Origin: an uncultured Salinisphaerales bacterium
GTDB taxonomy: Bacteria; Pseudomonadota; Gammaproteobacteria; Nevskiales; CAJXLF01
NCBI GenBank assembly: GCA_913055805.1
Contig: CAJXLF010000008.1
Location: forward strand, 62,001 to 126,000
Reading direction: 5' to 3'
Length of the DNA: 64,000 bases
Numbering within the stretch: the stretch's first letter is position 1; every line of letters starts with the position of its first letter. The notes below the pieces were generated by a model, which saw only the letters and a program-made list of their open reading frames with translations, did not search any database and had not been told where the DNA came from. Position numbers and translations under genes: made by a program. Below are positions 52,008 through 60,841 of the stretch, one piece after another.

Positions 52008-53291
52008 ATGTTACGTAGAAAGTTTATTGTCCTGGTTGCTCTGATAATTGCTACGTTCGGCTACTTCATTCTCAACAGCGATAGTGGAAACCAAAGATTC
52101 TTCAAGGACCAAACGTACCATCATCTTACGATGCGCACACTCGGCCATATCCCGTATGGTGGTGCCGACACCGGCGAAGTGCTGGAGACCATCAAGCACA
52201 TTGAGTCCGGGGACTCGGATAGTTGGTATAACGCCTGGTTCACTACGGCGCAGCGGGTTCAAGCCATGGGCGAAGATCTTCAGGACCCAGTGAGTCGTGG
52301 CAGGGCTTTTCTTCGGGCGCACAATTACTATCGGACCGCCGAGTTCCTGCTCGATCCTTCTGATGAGCGCCGCAAAGATTCCTGGAACAAGACTATTCGC
52401 ACTTTTTACAAAGGTCTTGAAACCCTGGGTGTTGAATATGAAAAACTGAAAGTTGAATACGAATCCGGTCATTTGAATGCACTCTATTTCCCAGGCAAGG
52501 GTAGCGACGCTGGCGCACATACAAGGCCTTTGATCATTGTCTGTGGTGGTGTGGATTCGACAATGGAGGAGCTTTATTTTTCGCTCGCCGCCGGTGCCCT
52601 GGAACGTGGCTATTCGGTGCTGTTGTATGAAGGCCCGGGACAGGGTGCCGTGCTACGCGAGCAAGGAATGGTTTTTACTCCGGAGTGGGAGCGCCCAACC
52701 AAGGCCGTTATCGACAGCTATTTGGAGAAATACACAGCACCGTCGAGTATCGTGCTTGTCGGCATGAGCATGGGCGGATACCTGGCGCCAAGAGCCGCGG
52801 CATTTGATGATCGGATTGACGGCGTAGTCGCCTTTGATGTCTTGTATGACGTGGGAGAAGCCCTACGCTCTCAATCCCATGGCAGTTCTATCATTTCCTG
52901 GCTCAACAATTCAGGTATGGGCGCCCTGGCGAGCGTGCTTGTTGAGTTAAGGATGAAAACGTCGCCATTACTAAGCTGGGGCATCCGTAATACGCAATGG
53001 GTTACCGGGGCGACCTCGCTGAGTGCGGTTCCCGGGGCATTTGATGAATATACCCTGGAACCCGTGGCTGATCGCATACGCTCGCATGTCCTGATTTTGG
53101 CTGGTAGCGAGGATCATCTGGTGCCCTTGCATCAGGTCGAGCAGTTTCAACAATCACTGGTGAATGCGAAGAGTGTGGAATCTGTCATTTACGATGGCGA
53201 ATCGGGTGGTAAGGAACACTGTCAGGATGGGGCTGTGACGCTTTGGCATGGAACATTCTTCGACTGGTTGCACCGGAAGTTTTTGTCTTGA
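52008..53291 (+). CDS. Membrane-anchored alpha/beta hydrolase (dipeptidyl-peptidase/FrsA-like)
   Basis: A 427-residue protein. Residues 6-22 (FIVLVALIIATFGYFIL) are an uncleaved anchor or signal. The N-terminal 150 residues form a helical cap (LRAHNYYRTAEFLLDP), typical of the 2,6-dihydroxypseudooxynicotine-hydrolase/PF06500 group. The hydrolase core has VCGGVDSTMEE, YEGPGQG, nucleophile Ser254 in GMSMGG, Asp in GSEDHLVP and His in GKEHC. Such enzymes cleave carbon-carbon or ester bonds of small ketones or esters. It lies between the GH172 relic and the chimeric gene, so it probably arrived with the MerR part during the same rearrangement. The substrate is unknown. Confidence 0.83.
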   Translation: MLRRKFIVLVALIIATFGYFILNSDSGNQRFFKDQTYHHLTMRTLGHIPYGGADTGEVLETIKHIESGDSDSWYNAWFTTAQRVQAMGEDLQDPVSRGRAFLRAHNYYRTAEFLLDPSDERRKDSWNKTIRTFYKGLETLGVEYEKLKVEYESGHLNALYFPGKGSDAGAHTRPLIIVCGGVDSTMEELYFSLAAGALERGYSVLLYEGPGQGAVLREQGMVFTPEWERPTKAVIDSYLEKYTAPSSIVLVGMSMGGYLAPRAAAFDDRIDGVVAFDVLYDVGEALRSQSHGSSIISWLNNSGMGALASVLVELRMKTSPLLSWGIRNTQWVTGATSLSAVPGAFDEYTLEPVADRIRSHVLILAGSEDHLVPLHQVEQFQQSLVNAKSVESVIYDGESGGKEHCQDGAVTLWHGTFFDWLHRKFLS

Positions 53292-53403
53292 CCGTATCTT
53301 CTCTATCGACCATTTCGTCCAACCCTTATTCATCGGCCAGCAGCCAGGCGGCATATAGGCAAAACCGGATATTCTTGACCCACATTAATTGTGAAGGGCC
53401 AAT

Positions 53404-55755
53404 GTGATGTACATCGGCAAAGCAGCGAAACTGAGCGGCGTTTCAACCAAGACGATTCGCTACTACGAGTCTATGGGGTTGCTGCCTTCCGCTGAGCGGC
53501 AGGGCTCATACCGGGTGTTTTCCGAGCGTGATGTGCGTCTCATACGGTTAATCAAGCAAGTCCAGGAGTTGGGATTCCGCTTGTCGGAAATGAAAGAAGC
53601 GTTGTTGGCAAACAATCATGCGGTGCCGTGGGTAGAGGTTTGCCAGCTTATCCGCCAGAAAGAGACCGAATGCGAGCTGGAAGCCAAACGACTGACAGAC
53701 CTGAGCGTGCAGCTAAATGGCAGGGATGTCAGCAAGGTATTTGCTGTTGCCGCGAATGGTCGACTCATAGGGCTTGTCGATGGCCTGGAGCTGGGCACCA
53801 ATACACTTGTTGCCCGATTGCCTGGGTTGCCAGAGGGCAGCTTGAACATTATCAACCATCCTAACGGCGGCCCGATTTTTTCCGGCCCGCAAATCCAGCC
53901 CTGGGTTTGCCAGCAAGGTGCTGTTGATGATCAGTGCAATCAACCGCCGGAATATCGTTATCTATATAAATCCATTAACCCTGTAAATGTAGAGCTGGTG
54001 GAGTATGACCCGGACAACCCACCTGACGATGTGGCAACGACAACTACAGAGAATGGCGAAAGTCTGCCCTTTATCGTCCGTGAGGAACTTGGATACCAGG
54101 ATCGGGACCAATACAAGATACTGACCCTGTACCGCCCCGGGATGGACTGGAGCGCACAGGCTCCACAAAGCCAGTGGAATGGAAAACTGCTTATTACCCA
54201 TGGAGGCGGCTGCGGTGCCGACCATGCCGCAGGACAGGCCCCCCTGATTGATTATGGGGGCACGATTCCGACGAATCCGTTGTTTGAGCAGAGCTATATA
54301 GTGGCCTTGGGGCAGGGCTATTCTGTGCTGTCTACGGCCCTGGATAACAACGGACATAACTGCAATATTGCTCTTCAGGCCGAATCCCTGATGATGGCCA
54401 AAGAACGTTTTGTAGAGCAGTACGGCCTGTTGCGTTACACGATTGGTACGGGTTGTTCTGGAGGAGCGATTGTTCAGCAGCAGGTTTCGAATGCCTATCC
54501 CGGTATCTATCAGGGGCTGTTGACCATGTGTTCGTATCCGGACACCTTCACGGCCCTCACCCAGTTCGGTGATTATCATCTCCTGCGACGGTACTTCGAG
54601 GATCCATCCAGATGGGCCTTGGGCGTGGTGTGGACGCCGCAACAATTCGCTGACGTGGAAGGGCATGTCAGTCACATTAATGCTGCGTTTGCTGACGAAG
54701 TATTTTTCAAACCCCTGACCGATCCGGGCCGGACTTGCCCTGGTGTGGATGAGGCCGAGCGCTATGACGCCGTCAATAACCCCGGCGGCGTGCGATGCGG
54801 GGTCAATGATTACCTCATGAATGTGCTTGGCCCTCGTCCTCCCGATGTGTGGACTGATATCGAGAAAGATCTGGGGCGGGGTTTTGCCGGTAATGCCATC
54901 GTTGACAATGTGGGTATTCAATACGGGCTCAATGCCCTCAGGGAAGGACTGATTTCGCCGGCTCAGTTTGTCGATCTGAATGTAAAGGTCGGCGGCCTGA
55001 CGATCGATCTTGAGCCCCAGGTCCAGCGCACATCAGCAGACGCCCCGGCGCTGGCCCATGCCTACCGTTCCGGCATGATCAATTCCGGTGGGAATTTGGA
55101 CCGGGTGGCGATGATCAACTTCATCGGTTCGGACCCCGGCCTTGCTCATGATGCCGTGCATGGTTTCTGGACCAGGTGGCGGTTGCAGCGGGAACTGGGC
55201 CGGTACGATAACCACATCATGTGGTCTGGACCTGCACCGCTCATCGGTGATTTCAATTTTGTTTACACAGGGCTTGCTGCCATGGATCGCTGGCTGAGCA
55301 GCATTGAGCAGGATACAAGCCAAACCCCACTGGCCGAAAAGATAGTCATGAATAAGCCCTCTGACATCGGTGATAGTTGCAGTGACGGGAACGGTAATTT
55401 TGTACTGACCGACCTATGTCCTTCTCCGATACTGGAGGTGTACAGTACGCCCAGGTCAGTGGCAGGTGACGACAATCCGGGAGACGGAGTCAGTTGTGCC
55501 TTGCGCCCCTTCAATCGCGATGATGACTACGGTAATTCGGCATTCACGGAGGATCAGTGGCAGACTCTGGAAGAAATATTCGCAGACGGTGTCTGCGATT
55601 ATGCAAAGCCGCCACGGCACTTTCAGAATGCCGTCGAATGGTTGAGTTACCAGAATGCCAGCGGGCAGGCCATCTATGGGGGCGAGCCGCTGCCCTCCGC
55701 ATCATTTCCCTCAGGCTGGGCCAGTGAGGCTTTTCATGATGTATGGCCGGAATGA
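53404..55755 (+). CDS. Chimeric MerR DNA-binding domain fused to DUF6351 hydrolase
   Basis: A 783-residue frame with two unrelated parts. Residues 1-75 are a MerR winged helix (IGKAAKLSGVSTKTIRYYES, SYRVFSERDVRLIRLIKQVQ), then about 25 residues of the MerR coiled region (RQKETECELEAKRLTDL). From about residue 100 (SVQLNGRDVSKVF) the protein is DUF6351, matching the lipoprotein at 63168 block by block: NHPNGGPIFSGPQIQPW, EELGYQDRDQYKI, HGGGCGADHA. GTGCSGGAIVQQQ gives a nucleophile Ser352. The lipoprotein signal has been replaced by the DNA-binding domain, so a product would stay in the cytoplasm. No stop or frameshift interrupts it. GAAGGG precedes GTG 53404/ATG 53407. Confidence 0.82.
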   Translation: MMYIGKAAKLSGVSTKTIRYYESMGLLPSAERQGSYRVFSERDVRLIRLIKQVQELGFRLSEMKEALLANNHAVPWVEVCQLIRQKETECELEAKRLTDLSVQLNGRDVSKVFAVAANGRLIGLVDGLELGTNTLVARLPGLPEGSLNIINHPNGGPIFSGPQIQPWVCQQGAVDDQCNQPPEYRYLYKSINPVNVELVEYDPDNPPDDVATTTTENGESLPFIVREELGYQDRDQYKILTLYRPGMDWSAQAPQSQWNGKLLITHGGGCGADHAAGQAPLIDYGGTIPTNPLFEQSYIVALGQGYSVLSTALDNNGHNCNIALQAESLMMAKERFVEQYGLLRYTIGTGCSGGAIVQQQVSNAYPGIYQGLLTMCSYPDTFTALTQFGDYHLLRRYFEDPSRWALGVVWTPQQFADVEGHVSHINAAFADEVFFKPLTDPGRTCPGVDEAERYDAVNNPGGVRCGVNDYLMNVLGPRPPDVWTDIEKDLGRGFAGNAIVDNVGIQYGLNALREGLISPAQFVDLNVKVGGLTIDLEPQVQRTSADAPALAHAYRSGMINSGGNLDRVAMINFIGSDPGLAHDAVHGFWTRWRLQRELGRYDNHIMWSGPAPLIGDFNFVYTGLAAMDRWLSSIEQDTSQTPLAEKIVMNKPSDIGDSCSDGNGNFVLTDLCPSPILEVYSTPRSVAGDDNPGDGVSCALRPFNRDDDYGNSAFTEDQWQTLEEIFADGVCDYAKPPRHFQNAVEWLSYQNASGQAIYGGEPLPSASFPSGWASEAFHDVWPE

Positions 55756-55780
55756 GACCCTTGGCTGACTTGAGGGTGAG

Positions 55781-56812
55781 TCAGCCTTCAGTTTTTCTCC
55801 ATGCCTGTGGTGAAGAGCCTGTCCATCGCTTGAAGGCATTCTGAAAACTGCTTTGTTCCGTATAACCCAGAAGAAAAGCGATTTCGGCAAGTGAGTTCTG
55901 CGGATCTGAAAGCAGTCTTTCTGCCTGGTTACGCCGTACCTGATCCAGAACCTGCTGGAAACTGACGCTATGCTCCCTGAGTTTGCGTTGCAGGCTGCGT
56001 GCGGGGATTCTCAATTCTTCGGCACAGTCGGACAACGATAATCGCCCGGTGGTCATGCCCCGAAGCAACAACATCCTGAGTTCCTGTATGAACTTGGGTT
56101 CATCCTCCAGGGCGGCCAGCATTTGCTGTGCCTGTTTGGCGATGGCCTGATGAATTTCGACATCTCCCGAAATAAAAGGGAGTTGTAGATATTTTCTCGG
56201 AAACACCAGTTTGGTCTGCTGTTGTTCGAATAAGCATTTACCCCCGAACAGAGATCTGTACAGGCTGATATCGTTTGGCGCCGGGAATTCGAAATAAGCA
56301 TCGGCGGCAAGCTGGGGCAAGCCGGTGAAGCGCCGGGCGTTACTCCAGCGGGCAGCCATCTGCACCTGGGCCATGGATGAAGGGGGCAGACTCTCATGGC
56401 CCCAATCCCAGATGATCTCTGCTATTTCTCCTTTCTCTATGATCACAGCCCGGCTGATGTTGCCGACCAGTCGCGAATAACGCGACAGCTGTTCAATGGC
56501 GTCACCCAGATTCAGGCAGCTCATCCCGACGTAACCCAGTACGCCAAGGTGTTTGGCCGTCATGTGCATGCCTACTCTTAAAGGCAGATCCGGCTGCGAC
56601 AGGCGGAATGAAGCCGTATCAAGCATATCCATCCAGTCAGCAAGTGGAATGAGGCGACGGCCGTCGCCCCCTTCAAGCTGGGCAATTTGCTCGGTCCGAA
56701 ACAGGCTCGTGGGTTCGATGCCTTCTGACTTCAGATAATCGAGCAGGGAAGATGCGTAAGCCGCAGTTACCGTGGCTTTCAGCGTGTCGGGCCATTGCGT
56801 CAGATTATTCAT
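55781..56812 (-). CDS. AraC-family regulator with Arabinose_bd-like N-domain
   Basis: A 343-residue regulator. The ligand domain (about 20-215) shows RVGMHMTAKHLGVLGYVGMS and YFEFPAPNDISLYRSLFG, typical of the Arabinose_bd group. The AraC domain has ELRIPARSLQRKLREHSVSF and the signature LAEIAFLLGYTEQSSFQNAFKRWTGSSP. It is divergent from the GDSL-CocE-GH172-DUF6351 operon and likely controls it. It is related in layout to the tandem regulators at 28.6-30.7 kb but clearly separate from them. Confidence 0.86.
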   Translation of the reverse strand: MNNLTQWPDTLKATVTAAYASSLLDYLKSEGIEPTSLFRTEQIAQLEGGDGRRLIPLADWMDMLDTASFRLSQPDLPLRVGMHMTAKHLGVLGYVGMSCLNLGDAIEQLSRYSRLVGNISRAVIIEKGEIAEIIWDWGHESLPPSSMAQVQMAARWSNARRFTGLPQLAADAYFEFPAPNDISLYRSLFGGKCLFEQQQTKLVFPRKYLQLPFISGDVEIHQAIAKQAQQMLAALEDEPKFIQELRMLLLRGMTTGRLSLSDCAEELRIPARSLQRKLREHSVSFQQVLDQVRRNQAERLLSDPQNSLAEIAFLLGYTEQSSFQNAFKRWTGSSPQAWRKTEG

Positions 56813-56946
56813 ATCAAAGTCTATTGTGGCGCGATTTCCTAATTATGGCAGAAGTGCGCAAGACGGGGGTAATAAGAGGTCATTAAATTTAACCTGCTAT
56901 ATGCCCCCTATTGAAAAGATCTACAGGGCGTACAGGAGGAGAGAAC

Positions 56947-58335
56947 TTGAACCCATTTGGTCGTCCACCTATCCGGGCAGGCGTTGTCGTGCTGTTGGCC
57001 GCCTGCGGCCTCAGTCTGTCAGGCTGTGGCTCTTCGGGTGACGGTGTTGAGGCCGGGCAGGGCAGCGGCCCCGTCCAGTTCGCAGAATCAGGATGGGTGG
57101 GCAGCTGGTCGACGGCGCCGTATGGTCCATATCCGTTGGGTCCGCTTGATGCGGTGTATGCCGTACTGCCCCTGCCCGAGGTCTTGCGCGGTTTTACCAC
57201 GCCCACGGCGTTTCCCGATCTGCAGGCCGTGGACCAGAGCTTTCGCATGATCGTGCACCCCACGCTGGGCGGCGAGCAGCTGCGGTTGCGTTTTTCCAAT
57301 CTCGTAGGCGACCGGCCCGTCACGCTGGAGCCGGTGCGGGTAGCTATTCGAGCTCTGGCTGCCGCCATTATTCCCGGCACCAACACGCCGGTGCTGTTCG
57401 ATGGTGAGTCAACGATCACCATGATGCCGGGTGAGGAATATGTCAGTGACCCGGTCGATCTCGTATTCGCCGAGGGTGACGATCTGGTGGTCAGTTTTCA
57501 CCTGCCGGGCGAAAGTGGGCCGCTGACCTGGCATGCCATGTCCTTCGATACCCAGTTCCTGACACCGCAGGGAGCAGGGGATGTCACGGACAGCGAGACT
57601 GGTGCCGAGTTTTCCGAGATAACGCTGGGCTGGTTCTTTCTGAGTGGCGTCGATGTGCAGCGAAGTGACGCACTGGGCGCCGTTGTTGCGCTGGGCGATT
57701 CGATTACCGACGGCATGATGCAGACACCAGGCACCAACACTCGCTGGCCGGATTTGTTCGCCAATCGCTTGCAGGCCGCGGGCATTCCGATGGGCGTGCT
57801 GAACCTGGGTATCAACGGTAATACGGTGTTCGCCCGCCCGGAGCAGACCTACCGGGGAGCGCCGGCGATAGAACGTTTCAATCGCGACGTGCTGGAGCGC
57901 GCCGGTGCCCGGTCGCTGGTTCTCTTCGAAGGCTCAAATGATCTGGCAACCGGCGCGACGGCTGAGGAAATCCACGGTCATCTCATGGCCCTGGTGGAGC
58001 GGGCGCATGCAGCCGGGCTCTGCGTGGTTCTGGGTACCATCATGCCCCGGGATGATCTTGTTTTCGGTTGGGACAGGGCCAGCATGGAGCCCGAACGGCA
58101 GGCCCTGAATGAAATGATCCGGGCGGATTTTGCAGCAGGCCTGTTTGAAGGCCTCGCCGATTTTGCCGCCGTCATGGGCGCCCCCTTCGATGCCACGCGT
58201 CCCAATCCTGCCCTTTATTTTGCAGATCTTCTGCATCCGAATTCGATCGGTTTCCACGTCTTGGCCGATACCGTGCCCATTGAACCACTGGTTCCGCCGC
58301 CTTATGGAAGTTGTAGTAATGAACGTCAAATTTAG
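56947..58335 (+). CDS. GDSL/SGNH esterase lipoprotein
   Basis: A 462-residue exported esterase. A TTG at 56947 with AGGAGG eight bases upstream is preferred to an earlier TTG. LSGC gives a lipidated Cys27. After a beta-rich N-domain (LRLRFSNLVGDRPV) the SGNH blocks are complete: VVALGDSITDG with Ser252, GINGNTVF, FEGSNDLATG with the Asn, and DLLHPNSIGFH with Asp and His. This layout resembles the two-domain GDSL lipases that deacylate sugars or polymers. It is the first gene of a four-gene operon and overlaps the next by 17 bases. Confidence 0.88.
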   Translation: MNPFGRPPIRAGVVVLLAACGLSLSGCGSSGDGVEAGQGSGPVQFAESGWVGSWSTAPYGPYPLGPLDAVYAVLPLPEVLRGFTTPTAFPDLQAVDQSFRMIVHPTLGGEQLRLRFSNLVGDRPVTLEPVRVAIRALAAAIIPGTNTPVLFDGESTITMMPGEEYVSDPVDLVFAEGDDLVVSFHLPGESGPLTWHAMSFDTQFLTPQGAGDVTDSETGAEFSEITLGWFFLSGVDVQRSDALGAVVALGDSITDGMMQTPGTNTRWPDLFANRLQAAGIPMGVLNLGINGNTVFARPEQTYRGAPAIERFNRDVLERAGARSLVLFEGSNDLATGATAEEIHGHLMALVERAHAAGLCVVLGTIMPRDDLVFGWDRASMEPERQALNEMIRADFAAGLFEGLADFAAVMGAPFDATRPNPALYFADLLHPNSIGFHVLADTVPIEPLVPPPYGSCSNERQI

Positions 58336-60841
58336 AACCATCGCACTTTTACTGCTGACGCTTTGCAGCTTGCTGGGCAGCCAGCAGGCATATGCTATCG
58401 ATGAGCGGGGCTATATCGACATGGAGGATGGCACTGGCCTTCGTTATTCGCTGTTATTGCCGGAAGGGGAGGGGCCGTTCCCGGTGTTGTTGCAATACCA
58501 GGGGTACGGGGCCGGCTCCGATCCCAATGACAACGGCATTCTTGTGGTGTCGCAACGCTGGCTGGAGCTGGGTTTTGCCATTCTGGGCGTGAACCTGCGT
58601 GGCACCGGCTGTTCAGAAGGCGATTTCGATCTTTTCGAGGATCAGTGGATTGACGATGGCGTAGAAGTACTCGACTGGATTGTGGAACAGCCCTGGGCCA
58701 ATGGCGATGTCGCCATGGTTGGTCTGTCCTTTCCCGGCATGACGCAGATGATGTTGGGGCCGGTGGGCCACCCGGCGGTGAAGGCGCTGATGCCCTGGTC
58801 GGCCATGACCGATTTGTATCGTGACGTGGCCTATCCGGGTGGTATTTATAATCAAACGTTCGCTCTGGGGTGGACCGGGTTGCAGAAGACCGGGCTTCAG
58901 TACCTGCCCAATGAGCTGCAGGCGGGTAATGCCCGTTGCCTCGCGGCAATCGCCGGTCAGAATAATCCTGAAAGAATCGTCTTCCTGTTCGGGCAGACAC
59001 ATCCCTGGCCCGAGCATTTGGTGTATGAACGCTTCGTGCCGGAGGGCAGCGTCGAGAAAATCGACGTGCCGGTGCTGATTACCCATGGCTGGCAGGACGA
59101 ACAGATTTCCAGCCGCAATACCATTGACTATGAACAGCTGAACCAGGAAACCACCTGGCATATCTATGGAAACGGTGTGCACGGGTTCGGCCTGGGGTCA
59201 GCCTTGGTCAGAGAGACGGCGGAGAAGTTCCTCGTGCATTTCCTCAAGGGCGAGGACAACGGTTTCGAGAATACGCCGCATGTGCAGATCGAGCACGAGA
59301 ATGCCTACGGCCAGCCGCCCCGATGGGTGACCGAACATCCGACCTGGCCGGTGGCAACGGAATACGCAGAACTGTATTTCACCAAGGCTGGAACGTTGGA
59401 CGTGCAGCGGCCAGAAGAAACCAGTGCACTGAATTATCTATACCCTTTACCTGCGCCGAGCATGACGGCCGCATTGTCCGCGGCCGAGGAGAATCAGACC
59501 TACGGTCTGCCGATTCTGCCTGGCGGCGCAGCCATCTTCAGCACGCCACCGCTGGAACATGATCTGGAAATCCTGGGGCCGAGCCGTGTGGATCTGTGGC
59601 TTTCCTCTACGTCCCTGGATACGGATGTGCAGATCAGTCTGACCGAGGTGCGGCCGGACGGGCAGGAAGTGTTCGTGCAGCGTGGCTGGCTGCGGGCATC
59701 GCATCGCGCGATGGATATGCGGGAGAATCGGGCGACTGCGCCCTACCATCTGCATACGCTGGCGGATAACACGCTGCTCAACCCCGGTAAACCCACACTG
59801 TTGAATATCGAAGTGTGGCCGGTCGGGCATGTGTTCAGAGAAGGGTCTTCCCTGAGGGTACGGGTGGAGGCGCCGGTGGGCACTACCGGCTTCCGCCAGT
59901 TGCAGTTCAACCCCATACCCGCCATCAACACCGTGCATGTCGGTGGTGACATGTTGTCGCGTATTACCCTGTCGGTACTGCCGGGTGGCGAAGCACCGGT
60001 GGATTATCCGGTATGTGCGGGTCTGGTGAACCAGCCCTGCAGAAGTAGCGATGTTGGCCAGCCGGCAGGCTCACTGGCGGTGCCGGCAGCACAAGCGGTT
60101 GAAAAGGCCGTCTCCGGCGCTGTGAGCCAGAACGCCGATATCGTGAAGCTGGATAACCAGTCGGCAGATATACATTTCCTGCGCGCCGTGACGGTCGAGA
60201 TACCGGGCGCTTCAGATCTGGAAGCCGCCACGCTGCATATCGGTAACGCCGCAGTGACGCTGGAGCATCCCAAAGAAATCAGTCGCTTCGAGGTGCCTGA
60301 ACAGGTGCTCGAATCCGGGCAGTCCCTGGAATTCTCAGTGGAGCTGATTGAGGCGGTCACCACCAGCCGGATTTCACTGGCCAACCTGGCTTATGCCGAG
60401 GGTCGGGGCAGGCCAGCCACCTTGTTCAGTGCACTGCTCATTGCCTGGCTATTGGCCGGTTGGCTTCTTTTCAAGAGGCAGCGCCGCCTGCTCTGGGTAT
60501 TGGTATTCGCCGGTGTGCTGGTGGCCTGTGGCGGTGGCGGTTCGGATGACGCCGTGAGTAATCCCATGCAGGACACGGAGGAGACCGGCAACAATCAGGA
60601 TGAGGCCGACGACGGTCAGAACAGTTCTGATGATGACGATGATTCTTCCTCCGATGGCAACAATGATTCAGATACCGGCGATGACGGTGGTGATGATGCC
60701 AACGATGATGGCTCAACTGATGATGGAGATGACGAGGACGATGATGACGATACACCGGATGACGTTGTCAGCGCGTTCTCGGTGACCGCCATTGAGATCG
60801 TTGATTCGCAGGGCCAGTTTCTCAATTACGGGTTGAAATGA
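58319..60841 (+). CDS. CocE/NonD-type hydrolase with C-terminal membrane and Asp-rich tail
   Basis: An 840-residue exported hydrolase. A Sec signal ends near AYA (residue 26), with no lipobox there. NLRGTGCSEGDFDLFED precedes the nucleophile elbow GLSFPG with Ser137, and a jelly-roll follows. The canonical protein would end near GLVNQPCRSSDVGQPAGSLAV; here about 200 more residues follow, including an added beta-domain, a hydrophobic stretch at about 699-737 ending VLVAC with Cys737, then GGGG and an acidic, low-complexity tail (about 742-825) rich in D, S, G and N. The tail looks like a second lipoprotein leader. The stop overlaps the GH172 start (ATGA). ATG 58319 is chosen; an in-frame ATG at 58304 is possible. 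Confidence 0.83.
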   Translation: MNVKFRTIALLLLTLCSLLGSQQAYAIDERGYIDMEDGTGLRYSLLLPEGEGPFPVLLQYQGYGAGSDPNDNGILVVSQRWLELGFAILGVNLRGTGCSEGDFDLFEDQWIDDGVEVLDWIVEQPWANGDVAMVGLSFPGMTQMMLGPVGHPAVKALMPWSAMTDLYRDVAYPGGIYNQTFALGWTGLQKTGLQYLPNELQAGNARCLAAIAGQNNPERIVFLFGQTHPWPEHLVYERFVPEGSVEKIDVPVLITHGWQDEQISSRNTIDYEQLNQETTWHIYGNGVHGFGLGSALVRETAEKFLVHFLKGEDNGFENTPHVQIEHENAYGQPPRWVTEHPTWPVATEYAELYFTKAGTLDVQRPEETSALNYLYPLPAPSMTAALSAAEENQTYGLPILPGGAAIFSTPPLEHDLEILGPSRVDLWLSSTSLDTDVQISLTEVRPDGQEVFVQRGWLRASHRAMDMRENRATAPYHLHTLADNTLLNPGKPTLLNIEVWPVGHVFREGSSLRVRVEAPVGTTGFRQLQFNPIPAINTVHVGGDMLSRITLSVLPGGEAPVDYPVCAGLVNQPCRSSDVGQPAGSLAVPAAQAVEKAVSGAVSQNADIVKLDNQSADIHFLRAVTVEIPGASDLEAATLHIGNAAVTLEHPKEISRFEVPEQVLESGQSLEFSVELIEAVTTSRISLANLAYAEGRGRPATLFSALLIAWLLAGWLLFKRQRRLLWVLVFAGVLVACGGGGSDDAVSNPMQDTEETGNNQDEADDGQNSSDDDDDSSSDGNNDSDTGDDGGDDANDDGSTDDGDDEDDDDDTPDDVVSAFSVTAIEIVDSQGQFLNYGLK

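Noticed and set aside
53962-54921. Long minus-strand open frame opposite the chimeric gene
   Set aside because: No family motif, no ribosome site or promoter; the sense strand is clearly DUF6351.
60471-60755. Histidine/arginine-rich minus-strand frame opposite the Asp-rich tail
   Set aside because: It is only the complement of GAT/GAC codons; low complexity.
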